A stretch of 64,000 nucleotides of DNA from JANWYT01 sp034437555 (GTDB taxonomy: Bacteria > Chloroflexota > Anaerolineae > Aggregatilineales > Phototrophicaceae): contig DAOTTQ010000002.1 of NCBI GenBank assembly GCA_034437555.1, positions 1-64,000 on the forward strand, written 5' to 3'. This document shows positions 24,792 to 33,452 of this stretch, piece after piece. How positions within the stretch are numbered: position 1 is the stretch's first letter; each line of letters starts with the position of its first letter. The position numbers were made by a program, and so were the translations under genes. Under the pieces are notes generated by a model that saw only the letters and a program-made list of their open reading frames with translations, ran no database searches and had not been told where the DNA came from.

Positions 24792-25202
24792 CTATTCTTG
24801 GTGAAACTGATGAATTACTGCCACTAAGTCATTGACAAATGTATCAGGGTTAAGCGGTTTTGTTAAGTAATTGTGGAAGCCTGCCGCAATTGCCTTCGAC
24901 CTATCGCCCGGCATAACGTGCGCTGTCAGCGCGAATACCGGAATTTCCATTAAACGACGGTCACGCTTGATGAGGTCTATCAATTCCCAACCCGACATGC
25001 TGGGCATAGATAAATCTGAAATGATATAGTCTGGCATACTGTTTTCTAGCACTTTTAGGGCTTCCAAGCCGTTGCGTGCGGTTAGTACATCCATTCCCAT
25101 ATCCAGCAAGAGCGTTTCTGCAATCTCTAGGCTATCAGGTTCATCATCAATAACAAGGATGGTTTTACCCTTTAGCAGGGGGTCAAGGTTGTTAGGTGTC
25201 AT
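24792..25202 (-). CDS. Stand-alone receiver-domain response regulator
   Basis: A 136-aa single receiver: DDE at 19-21, phosphoacceptor Asp 63 in YIISDLSMPSMSG, Thr in FALTAH and Lys in YLTKPLNP. It starts 11 bases inside the end of the kinase gene, so the two are translationally coupled and it is the likely first target of that kinase. It differs clearly from the following receiver, so this is not a recent tandem duplication. Confidence 0.9.
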   Translation of the reverse strand: MTPNNLDPLLKGKTILVIDDEPDSLEIAETLLLDMGMDVLTARNGLEALKVLENSMPDYIISDLSMPSMSGWELIDLIKRDRRLMEIPVFALTAHVMPGDRSKAIAAGFHNYLTKPLNPDTFVNDLVAVIHQFHQE

Positions 25203-27150
25203 TTGATTGGCTACTTTCTGCTAAAACTTGCTTGTTTTCTGGGGAGGCAACCTCTAGGGGTAGCGTGACAAAGAAGCTCGACCCCTGATTGACAACACTT
25301 TCTAGCTTTAGTTTGCCCTCTAGGGTTTGAATGAGACTGTTCACAATCGACAAGCCCAGCCCAGTACCGCCGTGTCGGCGAGTGGGCGAGCTATCAATTT
25401 GGCGGAATCGTTCAAAGACCACTTCGTGCATGTGGGGTGGAATGCCCACACCCGTATCTTTTACAAGTGTTGTCCATGTGTCATCATTGTCTTTAGTAAC
25501 GCTCACTTCTATGCCGCCTAGCTCGGTAAACTTAAAGGCGTTGCCAATGAGGTTGATGAAGATTTTCGTCAGCAGTTCTTCATCAGTGGCAATGTGGGCG
25601 GGCATGTCGGGCGCAATGGTAAGCGTAAACGTCAAATTTTTTGCTTCGGCTAACGACAGCATTTGTGTTTGCAGGCGTTCAAAGAACACGCGCACTTCCA
25701 TCGGACGCTTAAACACTTGCACACGCCCCGATTGGATTCGGCTTACGTCTAAAATATCGTTAATTAGCCCCAAAAGACGCTCGGCATTTGCCCTAGACCG
25801 TGAGATGCGGTGCATGTTTTTCTCGTCTAGCTCGGCTTTTTGCTGGATAATGCCTAAGAAGCCGATGATGGCGTTAAGCGGTGTTCTTAGCTCATGGCTC
25901 ATGACTGCCATAAATTCATCTTTTAAGCGATTATTCTCGCGCTCTTGCTCGGCAACGCGCTTTAATTCTTCTGTGCGTTGCGCGATGGTGTTGTTGATGA
26001 GCAAGTCGAAGGCATCAACCAATTGCCCAATTTCACCTCTGCCTTGCGCCATGATTTTGTTTTCATATACGCCTTGTGCAACGGTTTGGGTGGCACGCAC
26101 CAAGTTTTTGATGGGGCTAGAGAGTGAATTTGCCAGTGTGTATGAGATGGCAATAACCGCCAGTAGCGTAAGGACACCCAGCCCAAATACCAGCGTTTGT
26201 TGCCCCGATACCGCCCCAAAGGCTTCACTGGTATCAATCTTTACCATCAGCCCCCACCGCAAAGACGGCAGGTAATTCCAAACAGCAATCACTTCTTGGT
26301 TACGATAATCTTGGATAATGCCCTTGCCCTGAATTCCGCGTACTGCATCCTCCATCGGGTTCGTTTTGCCATTGCCAAACGAAAGAATGGGCGTAAAAGC
26401 CCCGTCGGGGTTATGGAAGGTGGGGGCGGCGAACACAAGTTGACCGCTGTCTAAGAAGCCTGCGATAGATTCGCCCGTTTCGCCCAAACTTAACCCTGTG
26501 CGCTCACTAATGACCGAGAACAAGTTCTCACTTTCTAGCTTAAGAGCCAGCATCCCAATGACAACGCCTTCTTCAAATACAGGGGCGGCAATAAAGGCGA
26601 GGGTGTCGTTGGTATCGGGCGAAAGGCTTAAACGTGATATTTCTGTTTCTAAAAGTGTGCGAGCATTTTCTAGCGTTTGGACAAGTGGGCTATTGGGGTC
26701 TGTATCTTGATAGCGTTTGCCAATATTGGGGGTGGGCAAAATAGAAAAGAGTAGCTCCCCCTCTGTAGAAAACAGCATCAGGTCTTGATAGGTGGCGTTA
26801 TCCAAAATAGAAAGAAGCAGGGGGCGCACCGCTTGGTCTGTGTCTATGTATGCCTCTGATGTTGCGCCATCAGATTCTAAAATGATGCTGAATTGTGATA
26901 GACTTTGGATAATTGTGGGAATCTTTGCCAAACCTACTACATCTTGCGTCCGCTCTAGGGCATAGGTTTCTATCTGTGAGATTTTGCCATCCGCCGTTGT
27001 TTGTAGCTTGCTTTCTAGCTCGGAACGAATAATTTCTTGTGAGGTGTTAAACAATATCAAGGTAACGACGCCTAATGGCAACAGCCCCACCACCAAAAAC
27101 CAGAAGAGTAAGCGTGATAGAATTGAGGTGTTGCTAAAGCGATTAACCAT
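25192..27150 (-). CDS. Membrane sensor histidine kinase with extracytoplasmic Cache-type domain and HAMP
   Basis: A 652-aa kinase. Membrane helix 1 is near 12-33. An extracytoplasmic sensor region of about 280 residues has dCache-like features (ESENLFSVISERTGLSLGETGESIAGFLD). Helix 2 is near 325-345, and then comes a HAMP linker (SLSSPIKNLVRATQTVAQGVYE). The HisKA box MSHELRTPLNAIIGF has His 419, and the HATPase has N box NLIGNAFKF and G boxes DTGVGIP and GGTGLGLSIV. Its start overlaps the binding-protein gene by 8 bases. A binding protein encoded immediately upstream suggests that it presents ligand to the kinase. Confidence 0.92.
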   Translation of the reverse strand: MVNRFSNTSILSRLLFWFLVVGLLPLGVVTLILFNTSQEIIRSELESKLQTTADGKISQIETYALERTQDVVGLAKIPTIIQSLSQFSIILESDGATSEAYIDTDQAVRPLLLSILDNATYQDLMLFSTEGELLFSILPTPNIGKRYQDTDPNSPLVQTLENARTLLETEISRLSLSPDTNDTLAFIAAPVFEEGVVIGMLALKLESENLFSVISERTGLSLGETGESIAGFLDSGQLVFAAPTFHNPDGAFTPILSFGNGKTNPMEDAVRGIQGKGIIQDYRNQEVIAVWNYLPSLRWGLMVKIDTSEAFGAVSGQQTLVFGLGVLTLLAVIAISYTLANSLSSPIKNLVRATQTVAQGVYENKIMAQGRGEIGQLVDAFDLLINNTIAQRTEELKRVAEQERENNRLKDEFMAVMSHELRTPLNAIIGFLGIIQQKAELDEKNMHRISRSRANAERLLGLINDILDVSRIQSGRVQVFKRPMEVRVFFERLQTQMLSLAEAKNLTFTLTIAPDMPAHIATDEELLTKIFINLIGNAFKFTELGGIEVSVTKDNDDTWTTLVKDTGVGIPPHMHEVVFERFRQIDSSPTRRHGGTGLGLSIVNSLIQTLEGKLKLESVVNQGSSFFVTLPLEVASPENKQVLAESSQSNDT

Positions 27151-28405
27151 CGTTTCCCCCTACTTCTGGGTTTGCCCACTGTTCATCCCAGCCTATATAC
27201 AAATCGTTTAAGAAACTATCCCATTCATCTTGAGTAAGATAAGAGGTGAGATAGGGAATGGGGCGAACAGGATTGCCCGAACTCCACACAATGTCAAATT
27301 GCCCGTCACCGCGAATTTGCCCCACTAAAACGGTTTTCCAAACATGCTGGGTTTGAGGGTCAACATACACAACGCCCTGAGGCGCGTTAAAACTTTGGCG
27401 TTGGATGGCTTTCTGTACGGATTGCGGGTCGGATTTCCCAATGGTTTCTACGGCTTGCGCCCATAAATACACCCCAAAATAAGCTGCTTCCATCGGGTCA
27501 CTAATGACGCGGTCGTCACCATACCGTGCATGAAAACGACGGACGAAGGCTTCGTTTTCTGGGGTCTCTAAAGATTGGAAATATGTCCATGCGGCATAAT
27601 CGCCCACAACATTATCAATCTCTAGCGTTTGTAGTTCGGGTTCGGCAATACTAAACGAGATGGTGGGAATTTCTTCTGATGTGATGCCGGCATCACGTAA
27701 AGCCTGAAAGAAAGCGATATTGCTATCGCCGTTAATCGTGTTCAAAATCATATCGGGCTTGGTTTCTACAATGGCATCAACGATGCCTTGCACGTCAGAG
27801 CTACCTAGCAAAATGTATTCTTCACCAAGCACTTGCCCCTGTTGTGAAAGCACTTGTCGGCGCATCACTTCATTGGCGGTATGGGGGAAAACATAATCTG
27901 ACCCCACGAGAAACACGCGCTTACCCAAGTTTTCCATCCCCCAGCGTACTGCGGGAATAATTTGTTGGTTGGGGGCTGCCCCCGTGTAAACGATATTTGG
28001 GGAAGATTCTAAGCCTTCGTATTGAACGGGATAGACGAGCAAATGATTTTGCGCCTCAAAAACGGGCTTAACGGTTTTACGACAGGCAGATGTCCAGCAA
28101 CCAAACACCACTTGAACTTGCTCATCGACAATTAAATGAAGTGATTCTTCTGCGAAAATGTCCCAATCCGACTGTCCATCGCGGATAATAGGTTCTATTG
28201 GTCGTCCCAGAACGCCACCGTTAGCGTTAATTTCTTCAACAGCAAGAAGCGTTGCATCTACAACCGAGCTTTCACTAATTGCCATTGTGCCAGACAATGA
28301 GTGCAAAATACCAATCTTGATTGTTTCTATGGGGCGGTCAGTATATTGAACCCCCAGAAACGCGACAACACCAACAACGCCTAACAATATCCATCGTTTA
28401 CGCAT
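27143..28405 (-). CDS. Urea/short-chain-amide-type (UrtA/AmiC-like) substrate-binding protein acting as sensor component
   Basis: A 420-aa type I periplasmic-binding fold. The segments KIGILHSLSGTMAISE, LAVEEINANGGVLG and VFGCWTSACRKTVKPVFEAQNHLLVYPVQYEGLE match the UrtA/FmdD/AmiC branch that binds urea, amides or short-chain amides. The N-terminus is an uncleaved-looking hydrophobic anchor (residues 5-20) with no lipobox Cys. No ABC permease or ATPase gene is adjacent; instead a kinase and two receivers follow in an overlapping operon. I infer a receptor role rather than transport. The ligand is inferred from family only. Confidence 0.85.
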   Translation of the reverse strand: MRKRWILLGVVGVVAFLGVQYTDRPIETIKIGILHSLSGTMAISESSVVDATLLAVEEINANGGVLGRPIEPIIRDGQSDWDIFAEESLHLIVDEQVQVVFGCWTSACRKTVKPVFEAQNHLLVYPVQYEGLESSPNIVYTGAAPNQQIIPAVRWGMENLGKRVFLVGSDYVFPHTANEVMRRQVLSQQGQVLGEEYILLGSSDVQGIVDAIVETKPDMILNTINGDSNIAFFQALRDAGITSEEIPTISFSIAEPELQTLEIDNVVGDYAAWTYFQSLETPENEAFVRRFHARYGDDRVISDPMEAAYFGVYLWAQAVETIGKSDPQSVQKAIQRQSFNAPQGVVYVDPQTQHVWKTVLVGQIRGDGQFDIVWSSGNPVRPIPYLTSYLTQDEWDSFLNDLYIGWDEQWANPEVGGNDG

Positions 28406-28569
28406 TTTATACTTTCAGATAAAAGAATAACCCCGTGCCAAACATTTACAAAAATCTCTGTAGAATTGATTATATTCCATCATTATATTTTGAGTTTCAT
28501 GATTGAGCAAATGAGCAATTGATTTGTCGGATTGAGAGGACAATGATCCGATTATCGTCGCAACGCTCT

Positions 28570-29526
28570 TTAAGATTGCGCTTTAGGTTGCCACGCAATA
28601 ATTTCGCCATCGTGCCAGTCATCTAGCTCAATCAGATTTTCCCCGTGAGCGTCATCCTCAAAGAAATGGCTGTCTGCAATTTCGTAGTCGTCCATTTCTT
28701 CGCTCTCTTTGCTTTTCTTCTGTTTTTGAATGAGGGGTTCTTCTAGGGTACGGCGCGCTGCGATAGCAATGGCTTTGCCCCACGCTTCATAATCCTCTAC
28801 CGTGATGGCAACTGTTTCACCCGTAGAAGCTAGCGAGAAACGCACCAGCCCGCCTTTTTCAGCATCCAAGCGTCTAAGGGCGGCAATCTTCAGAATGTCA
28901 CGCAAGGGAATCATGCGCTCAACGCCATTGATTTCGTCCAAGAACACCAGCGCAGAGGGCATCAGGTACAGGCGAAACGGGGCTTCTAGTTCCCATGCGC
29001 CGTGAATGTTTTGCTTTGCCAATTGTGCGGTTTCTGGCTCGCGATAGATATAAGGGCGGCGTTGGCGATAAGCACGTGTGATGTCCTCACTGACGATTTG
29101 CTTTAAGGCACGCACCAGCGCGAACATGCGCGTTTTGCTCATTTTGGCGCGGATGATTGTCCATTTGCCGTCAACATTGCCATGTAGTTCTAGAGTGTTA
29201 TCGCCTTCTTCGTACTTCGTGGGTCGCCAAAAGCCTTCAATTTGGTGAGGAGCAATGTCAAACAGAGGAGTATCGTTGCCTAGCTTTTTGGGATAAGCCA
29301 CCACTTGTTTAGAGGTGATGAACAAGAATCCGTTCTGCCAAGTGGCTTTTGTGGCAGGGGATGCTATTTTAATAGCACTATAGTTATAGAGGTTATCTTC
29401 AAATAGGGTGTGGCGTGGACGTAGGCGACGATAGCGAGCTGATACTGCATTATGGTTTTGGATGCCCAAAAATATCACGACTGCCGTCAGGCTGATTACT
29501 ATCATAGCCCATAATAGGTCTTCCAT
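28570..29526 (-). CDS. Membrane-anchored protein of unknown function
   Basis: I do not recognise this family. The 318-aa protein has one N-terminal membrane helix (LLWAMIVISLTAVVIFLGIQ) and then a large cytosolic part. Two similar-looking beta-rich segments (NGFLFITSKQVVAYPKKLGN and PFRLYLMPSALVFLDEINGV) each lead into a putative terminal helix (MFALVRALKQIV and WGKAIAIAARR), which would fit two PH-like folds. That is a guess from the pattern. The C-terminus is very acidic. ATG 29526, with AGAGG 8 bases upstream, is preferred over an upstream start at 29583. The gene is divergent from padR. Confidence 0.7.
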   Translation of the reverse strand: MEDLLWAMIVISLTAVVIFLGIQNHNAVSARYRRLRPRHTLFEDNLYNYSAIKIASPATKATWQNGFLFITSKQVVAYPKKLGNDTPLFDIAPHQIEGFWRPTKYEEGDNTLELHGNVDGKWTIIRAKMSKTRMFALVRALKQIVSEDITRAYRQRRPYIYREPETAQLAKQNIHGAWELEAPFRLYLMPSALVFLDEINGVERMIPLRDILKIAALRRLDAEKGGLVRFSLASTGETVAITVEDYEAWGKAIAIAARRTLEEPLIQKQKKSKESEEMDDYEIADSHFFEDDAHGENLIELDDWHDGEIIAWQPKAQS

Positions 29527-29655
29527 GATTTTTGCCTCTTTCTTGTATGCTCTTTGCTTACCCAATGGGGTGACATCAAGCAACTGCCCCTATGCCTTTA
29601 ATACTACACCAAACGCGATTCTTTGGGGGCTTGTGTGTGTTTTCAAAACAGACGC

Positions 29656-29706
29656 TTGACAATACTGTGCATCGTACAGTATATTGATACTGTGTGACAC
29701 ACAGTA
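29656..29706 (+). promoter_or_regulatory. padR promoter with two identical operator dyads
   Basis: TTGACA (29656-29661) and TATATT (29680-29685) are 18 bases apart. Two dyads of the form TACTGT-N7-ACAGTA cover it: one at 29663-29681 between and into the boxes, and one at 29688-29706 over the start region, with centres 25 bp apart. The second is a perfect 19-mer palindrome. Tandem identical dyads over the promoter strongly suggest autorepression by PadR. Confidence 0.8.
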
Positions 29707-29724
29707 GTATAGGATACACAGTAT

Positions 29725-30072
29725 ATGACCGATGCGACCGAACAACTCAATGCCCTACGATTAGAACTCAGGCGCGGCGTGGTGGTCTTGGCAGTTCTTA
29801 GCCAGCTTGATACAGCGCGTTATGGCTATAGCCTTATTCAACAACTTACTGAAAAAGGGCTAGACATTGAAGAAGGCACACTTTACCCCCTGCTTAGGCG
29901 ATTAGAAAAACAGGGGTTGCTGGAAAGCGAATGGGAAGTAGGCGAGGCTCGTCCCCGCAAATACTACAAAATTAGCCCACTAGGGCAAGAAGTACTTAGC
30001 ACTCTTAAAGCCGAGTGGTTTGAAGCGGCTGAAATGATGCGTAAAATTTTACGAGGAGACCCCAATGGCTAG
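29725..30072 (+). CDS. PadR-family transcriptional repressor
   Basis: A 115-aa winged-helix regulator. It has LRRGVVVLAVLSQLDTARYGYSLIQQLTEKG, the DIEEGTLYPLLRRLEKQGLLESEW recognition and wing region, and ARPRKYYKISPLGQ. These are all PadR hallmarks; the short C-terminal dimer helix marks it as subfamily 2. It probably represses its own promoter through the twin dyads. Its stop overlaps the next gene's start by 8 bases, so the membrane protein downstream is co-expressed. Confidence 0.93.
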   Translation: MTDATEQLNALRLELRRGVVVLAVLSQLDTARYGYSLIQQLTEKGLDIEEGTLYPLLRRLEKQGLLESEWEVGEARPRKYYKISPLGQEVLSTLKAEWFEAAEMMRKILRGDPNG

Positions 30073-31012
30073 TTTAGTAGAACGCTATGTTCATCAAGTA
30101 GGAAACTATCTTCCTCAAAAAGAGCGTGCCGAAGTGGAAGCCGAACTGCGCTCCCAAATACAAGACCAACTAGAAGACCGCTATGGAGAGTCACCGTCAG
30201 CTACAGAAACTGCATTGGTATTAGCCGAACTGGGCGAACCGCGACAAATGGCAGTCTCTTATAGCGGAGAGCAGTATTTGGTGGGTCCCGACCTGTACCC
30301 TACAATGCGAATGGTTTTAAGGCATGGTTGGGTGCTTGTACCGTCCATTGTGGTGTTTTTAAGCGTCTTTGGGGCGTTAATTTCGGTGCGTCAAACTAAT
30401 GTTGTGAACTTATTCTTTGAGTCTTTCGGGGCTATATTGCAAGCAACGCTTTGGTTTTCGGCAACGGTGGTGGCGTTTTTTGCTATTCTGGAACATTCAG
30501 ATGTAAAAGTGAACAAGAAAAAACCGACCTTCGACCCGTTAAAACTGCCCAAAATTGACGACCCTCGCGTTGTTGACCGCTTCGAGGCGGCTTCTGGCGT
30601 TGCTGCAGGAACATTCTTCTCGCTCATTTTTCTGTATTTTCTTCGTGTGGGTGGTTTAACGCTAACTTTTGACCTTACCAACCAGGTTGATATAATTCCT
30701 GTCCCGATAGCATGGCTTATGCTGTTGATTGTCCTTAGCTTTAGCATGAACGCCTTGCATCTGATTACACTCATCCGCGATTTTTGGTCGGCGGGTTTTT
30801 GGGCAGCGCAAACCGTCTTTGAAGTGCTGGGTATGGTGTGTCTTTACTTCGTGTTGTATAAGCCCATTCTGGAACGATTGCTGATAGCGAACCCGTCACT
30901 TGCAGATTTGGTGTGGGTTGTTAATGCCCCCGAAATTATCGTGGCAGTGGGTGCAATTATCACACTACTTGGCAGAGGCAGTAAGCTTGTGAAGCTGTGG
31001 AATACCCCATAA
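30065..31012 (+). CDS. HAAS-type signalling-domain membrane protein, PadR partner
   Basis: A 315-aa protein. The N-terminal helical region (VERYVHQVGNYLPQKERAEVEAELRSQIQDQLEDRYG) is the HAAS/permease-prefix type module that accompanies PadR regulators in many Gram-positive and Chloroflexota genomes. About six membrane helices follow (from about 90), with a cytoplasmic loop containing DPLKLPKIDDPRVVDRFEA. It is translationally coupled to padR. Such pairs are usually linked to membrane stress or drug response; the specific role here is unknown. Confidence 0.78.
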   Translation: MASLVERYVHQVGNYLPQKERAEVEAELRSQIQDQLEDRYGESPSATETALVLAELGEPRQMAVSYSGEQYLVGPDLYPTMRMVLRHGWVLVPSIVVFLSVFGALISVRQTNVVNLFFESFGAILQATLWFSATVVAFFAILEHSDVKVNKKKPTFDPLKLPKIDDPRVVDRFEAASGVAAGTFFSLIFLYFLRVGGLTLTFDLTNQVDIIPVPIAWLMLLIVLSFSMNALHLITLIRDFWSAGFWAAQTVFEVLGMVCLYFVLYKPILERLLIANPSLADLVWVVNAPEIIVAVGAIITLLGRGSKLVKLWNTP

Positions 31013-31090
31013 AGCAAGCCTCTCTAACCTTCTAAATCACATACATTCTATACTGTTTGCCTATGTTTGCATCCTAAAGGAGGATGTTCT

Positions 31091-32062
31091 ATGAAAGCCT
31101 TTGTCTATACACAATATGGTTCACCCGATGTTTTACAACCTAAGGAGGTGGCAAAGCCCACCCCAAAGGACAACGAAGTTCTCATCAAGGTTTATAGCGC
31201 TTCACTCAATGCCGCCGATAAGCTGATGCTGGCAGGCACGCCCTTTATTGCTCGTTTTGACTTTGGGCTGTTCAAACCCAAAAATATCATCTTGGGCGCA
31301 GATGTAGCGGGGCGCGTAGAAGCCGTTGGTAAAAGCGTGACACAATTCAAAGTGGGTGATGAGGTATTCGGTGACATCTCTGGCGATGGATTGGGTGGCT
31401 TTGCCCAGTATGTGTGTGCCACTGAAAGATGCTTTGTGCTAAAGCCCGCTAGTTTGTCGTTTGATGTGGCTTCTTCTGTGCCATTGGCAGCTGTAACGGC
31501 ACTACAAGGCTTGCGGAAGGGCAACCTTAAGGCGGGGCAAAAGGTTTTAATTAATGGTGCTTCGGGAGGTGTGGGGACATTTGCGCTGCAAATTGCCAAA
31601 GCAATGGGCGCAGAAGTGACTGCTGTTTGTAGCACCTCAAAAATAGAGATGGTGCGCTCATTGGGTGCAGACCACGTGATTGACTATACTAAAGAGGACT
31701 TTACTAAAAATGGTCAGCACTACGACCTCATTTTAGGGGCAAACGGCAATCGCTCTATTTTTGAGTATAAGCGTTCACTTGCGCCTAAAGGGGCGTATGT
31801 GATGGTGGGTGGCACAATGTCCCAGATTTTCCAAGCATTAATTTTGGGGTCATTGGTTTCTGAAAAAGACGGCAGAACATTAAGTAACTTGATGGCACAA
31901 CCTAATCAAGCCGATTTGCTCTTTGTCACCGAATTGATTACATCAGGCAAAGTAACACCCGTTATTGACCCTATTTACCCCTTTGCCGAAGTACCTAAAG
32001 CCTTTGCTCACTTAATAACAGGACGCGCTAAAGGAAAACTGGTAATCAGCATACAGAAATAG
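31091..32062 (+). CDS. NAD(P)-dependent alcohol dehydrogenase/quinone oxidoreductase (MDR family)
   Basis: A 323-aa medium-chain reductase. The N-terminal GroES-like domain includes KAFVYTQYGSPDVLQPKEV and GADVAGRVEAVGKSVTQFKVGDEVFGD. The Rossmann motif is ASGGVGTFALQIAK, followed by SLGADHVIDYTKEDF. The Cys/His ligands of the zinc alcohol dehydrogenases are missing, so it belongs to the zinc-free quinone-oxidoreductase-like branch. AAAGGAGGAT precedes ATG 31091, one of the best ribosome-binding sites in the window. A terminator follows. The substrate is unknown. Confidence 0.88.
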   Translation: MKAFVYTQYGSPDVLQPKEVAKPTPKDNEVLIKVYSASLNAADKLMLAGTPFIARFDFGLFKPKNIILGADVAGRVEAVGKSVTQFKVGDEVFGDISGDGLGGFAQYVCATERCFVLKPASLSFDVASSVPLAAVTALQGLRKGNLKAGQKVLINGASGGVGTFALQIAKAMGAEVTAVCSTSKIEMVRSLGADHVIDYTKEDFTKNGQHYDLILGANGNRSIFEYKRSLAPKGAYVMVGGTMSQIFQALILGSLVSEKDGRTLSNLMAQPNQADLLFVTELITSGKVTPVIDPIYPFAEVPKAFAHLITGRAKGKLVISIQK

Positions 32063-32117
32063 TGTGTTGTAACAGGTGAAATTGACAGGGGAGTGATGCA
32101 GACCCCGTATAAATAAC

Positions 32118-32150
32118 AAAAGGACACTTCTTATCAAGGTGTCCTTTTTT
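32118..32150 (+). terminator. Intrinsic terminator of the oxidoreductase gene
   Basis: AAAAGGACAC and GTGTCCTTTT form the stem, followed by T residues. Confidence 0.85.
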
Positions 32151-32240
32151 ATATGGGGTACAGGGCTTATGTGAAAATTAGCCCCAACGCCAACCTATCT
32201 ATAGGGGATGATGGCTTATTTATGGATACTACGAGAAATA

Positions 32241-32270
32241 AAAAAACCACCCTGAAAAAAGTGGTTTTTT
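32241..32270. terminator. Bidirectional terminator downstream of tRNA-Glu
   Basis: AAAAAACCAC and GTGGTTTTTT form a symmetric hairpin just beyond the 3' end of the minus-strand tRNA-Glu. Confidence 0.8.
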
Positions 32271-32275
32271 ATGTG

Positions 32276-32348
32276 TGACCCCATCGGGATTCGAACCCGA
32301 GTCTTCACCTTGAAAGGGTGACGTCCTAGTCCCCTAGACGATGGGGCC
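32276..32348 (-). tRNA. tRNA-Glu (TTC)
   Basis: On the minus strand the acceptor is GGCCCCA/TGGGGTC, the anticodon arm TCACC-CTTTCAA-GGTGA with anticodon TTC, and the T arm TCGGG-TTCGAAT-CCCGA. The D arm has GTCTAGGGG-type tRNA-Glu features. Length 73; CCA is not encoded. Confidence 0.94.
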
Positions 32349-32535
32349 GCCTGGGTTGGGCTTGTTGTGTTTTTCACAACAGGGCGAATTATAGGGTTTT
32401 AATGTGGTTCTGTCAAGGATAAATTAACCACACTTGCCCCTCATCTTCATTCGTCCTATAATTCACTCTATCATCCATTGTTAAATCTTAAAGACCATTT
32501 CTAAGCCAACCCATTCCGCTAGGTTTCCCTACCCC

Positions 32536-33129
32536 ATGATAGAAGTTGCCGATTCTCGTAAAGACCGCCTGCGTCCCACGCTTCGCCGTGTGGGGTTTTT
32601 TGAAGAGATTGTCCGAACCATTGTCTTTGTACTGGTGGTAACGGTGCTGTTTGATATGGCAATACCACGCTCATTGGTGGATGGACGCAGTATGGAATCG
32701 ACGTTCTTTACCGGCGACCGTCTCATTGTGAGCCGTGTAAACTACATGCTAGAGAAGCCCAAGCGTGGCGAGATTGTGGTGTTTAATTCCATTAACCCGC
32801 GTGAACGTGAGCAGGGAATTATGCTTATTAAGCGCGTGATTGCCTTGCCCAACGACCTTGTAGAATTTGCGAGTGGGCAACTGTATATTAACGGCGTTTT
32901 GGTGAATGAGCCTTATTTGAATGAGGCATGTGCGAGCTTTTCTTGTCCAGATGAAAGCTGGCAATTGAATGACGTGCAATACTTTGTGATGGGGGACAAC
33001 CGTAACGCCAGCCAAGATTCGCGTCGCTTTGGGCCCATTACCATTTATGATGTTGTGGGTGAAGCTGTCTTTAGATATTGGCCCCCCCAGAAGCTCGGTC
33101 TTGTGACTGGGCATAATTACGAGGATTAA
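32536..33129 (+). CDS. lepB: Signal peptidase I
   Basis: Signal peptidase I removes signal peptides at the outer face of the membrane. The 197-aa protein has one membrane anchor (about 26-44). The nucleophile Ser 52 is in GRSMEST and the general-base Lys 99 in LIKRVIALP. The box E region is GDNRNASQDSR. It is slightly longer than minimal Gram-positive-type enzymes, with a Cys pair (CASFSC) in the lid region. A small zinc-ribbon gene begins at the very next base. No strong ribosome-binding site precedes ATG 32536. Confidence 0.94.
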   Translation: MIEVADSRKDRLRPTLRRVGFFEEIVRTIVFVLVVTVLFDMAIPRSLVDGRSMESTFFTGDRLIVSRVNYMLEKPKRGEIVVFNSINPREREQGIMLIKRVIALPNDLVEFASGQLYINGVLVNEPYLNEACASFSCPDESWQLNDVQYFVMGDNRNASQDSRRFGPITIYDVVGEAVFRYWPPQKLGLVTGHNYED

Positions 33130-33384
33130 ATGGCAAAATTAACCGATGAACTTTGTCCACGTTGTTTTATTGGCAAGCTCACGCTAGGCACTGCCACGTT
33201 TGTTACCGTCCACAATGAGCGCGTGTTTAGCTTGCCCGAAGCGGATGCGTTTACTTGTGATATTTGTGATTACCGTGAGTTTGCAGATGCCCGCGTGGAG
33301 TGGTTTTTAAGAACAACAGGACACCCCATGAATTCCGAAGACCTACTAAGCCCACTTCCCCGCCTTTACCCCCGTAAATCTTAA
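33130..33384 (+). CDS. Small protein with two CxxC motifs (zinc ribbon)
   Basis: An 84-aa protein. CPRC (9-12) and CDIC (43-46) can form one zinc ribbon of the YgiT-like kind, with a beta-rich stretch between. The C-terminal part is Pro/Arg-rich. Its ATG directly follows the lepB stop (TAAATG), so it is co-translated with signal peptidase. The function is unknown; this may be a lineage-specific small regulatory or assembly protein. Confidence 0.7.
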   Translation: MAKLTDELCPRCFIGKLTLGTATFVTVHNERVFSLPEADAFTCDICDYREFADARVEWFLRTTGHPMNSEDLLSPLPRLYPRKS

Positions 33385-33452
33385 GCGCAAAACGAAATTT
33401 GACAGTATAATTTCGTCATATTCAATGCAAAAAAAGAGAGCAACGTTCTTCT

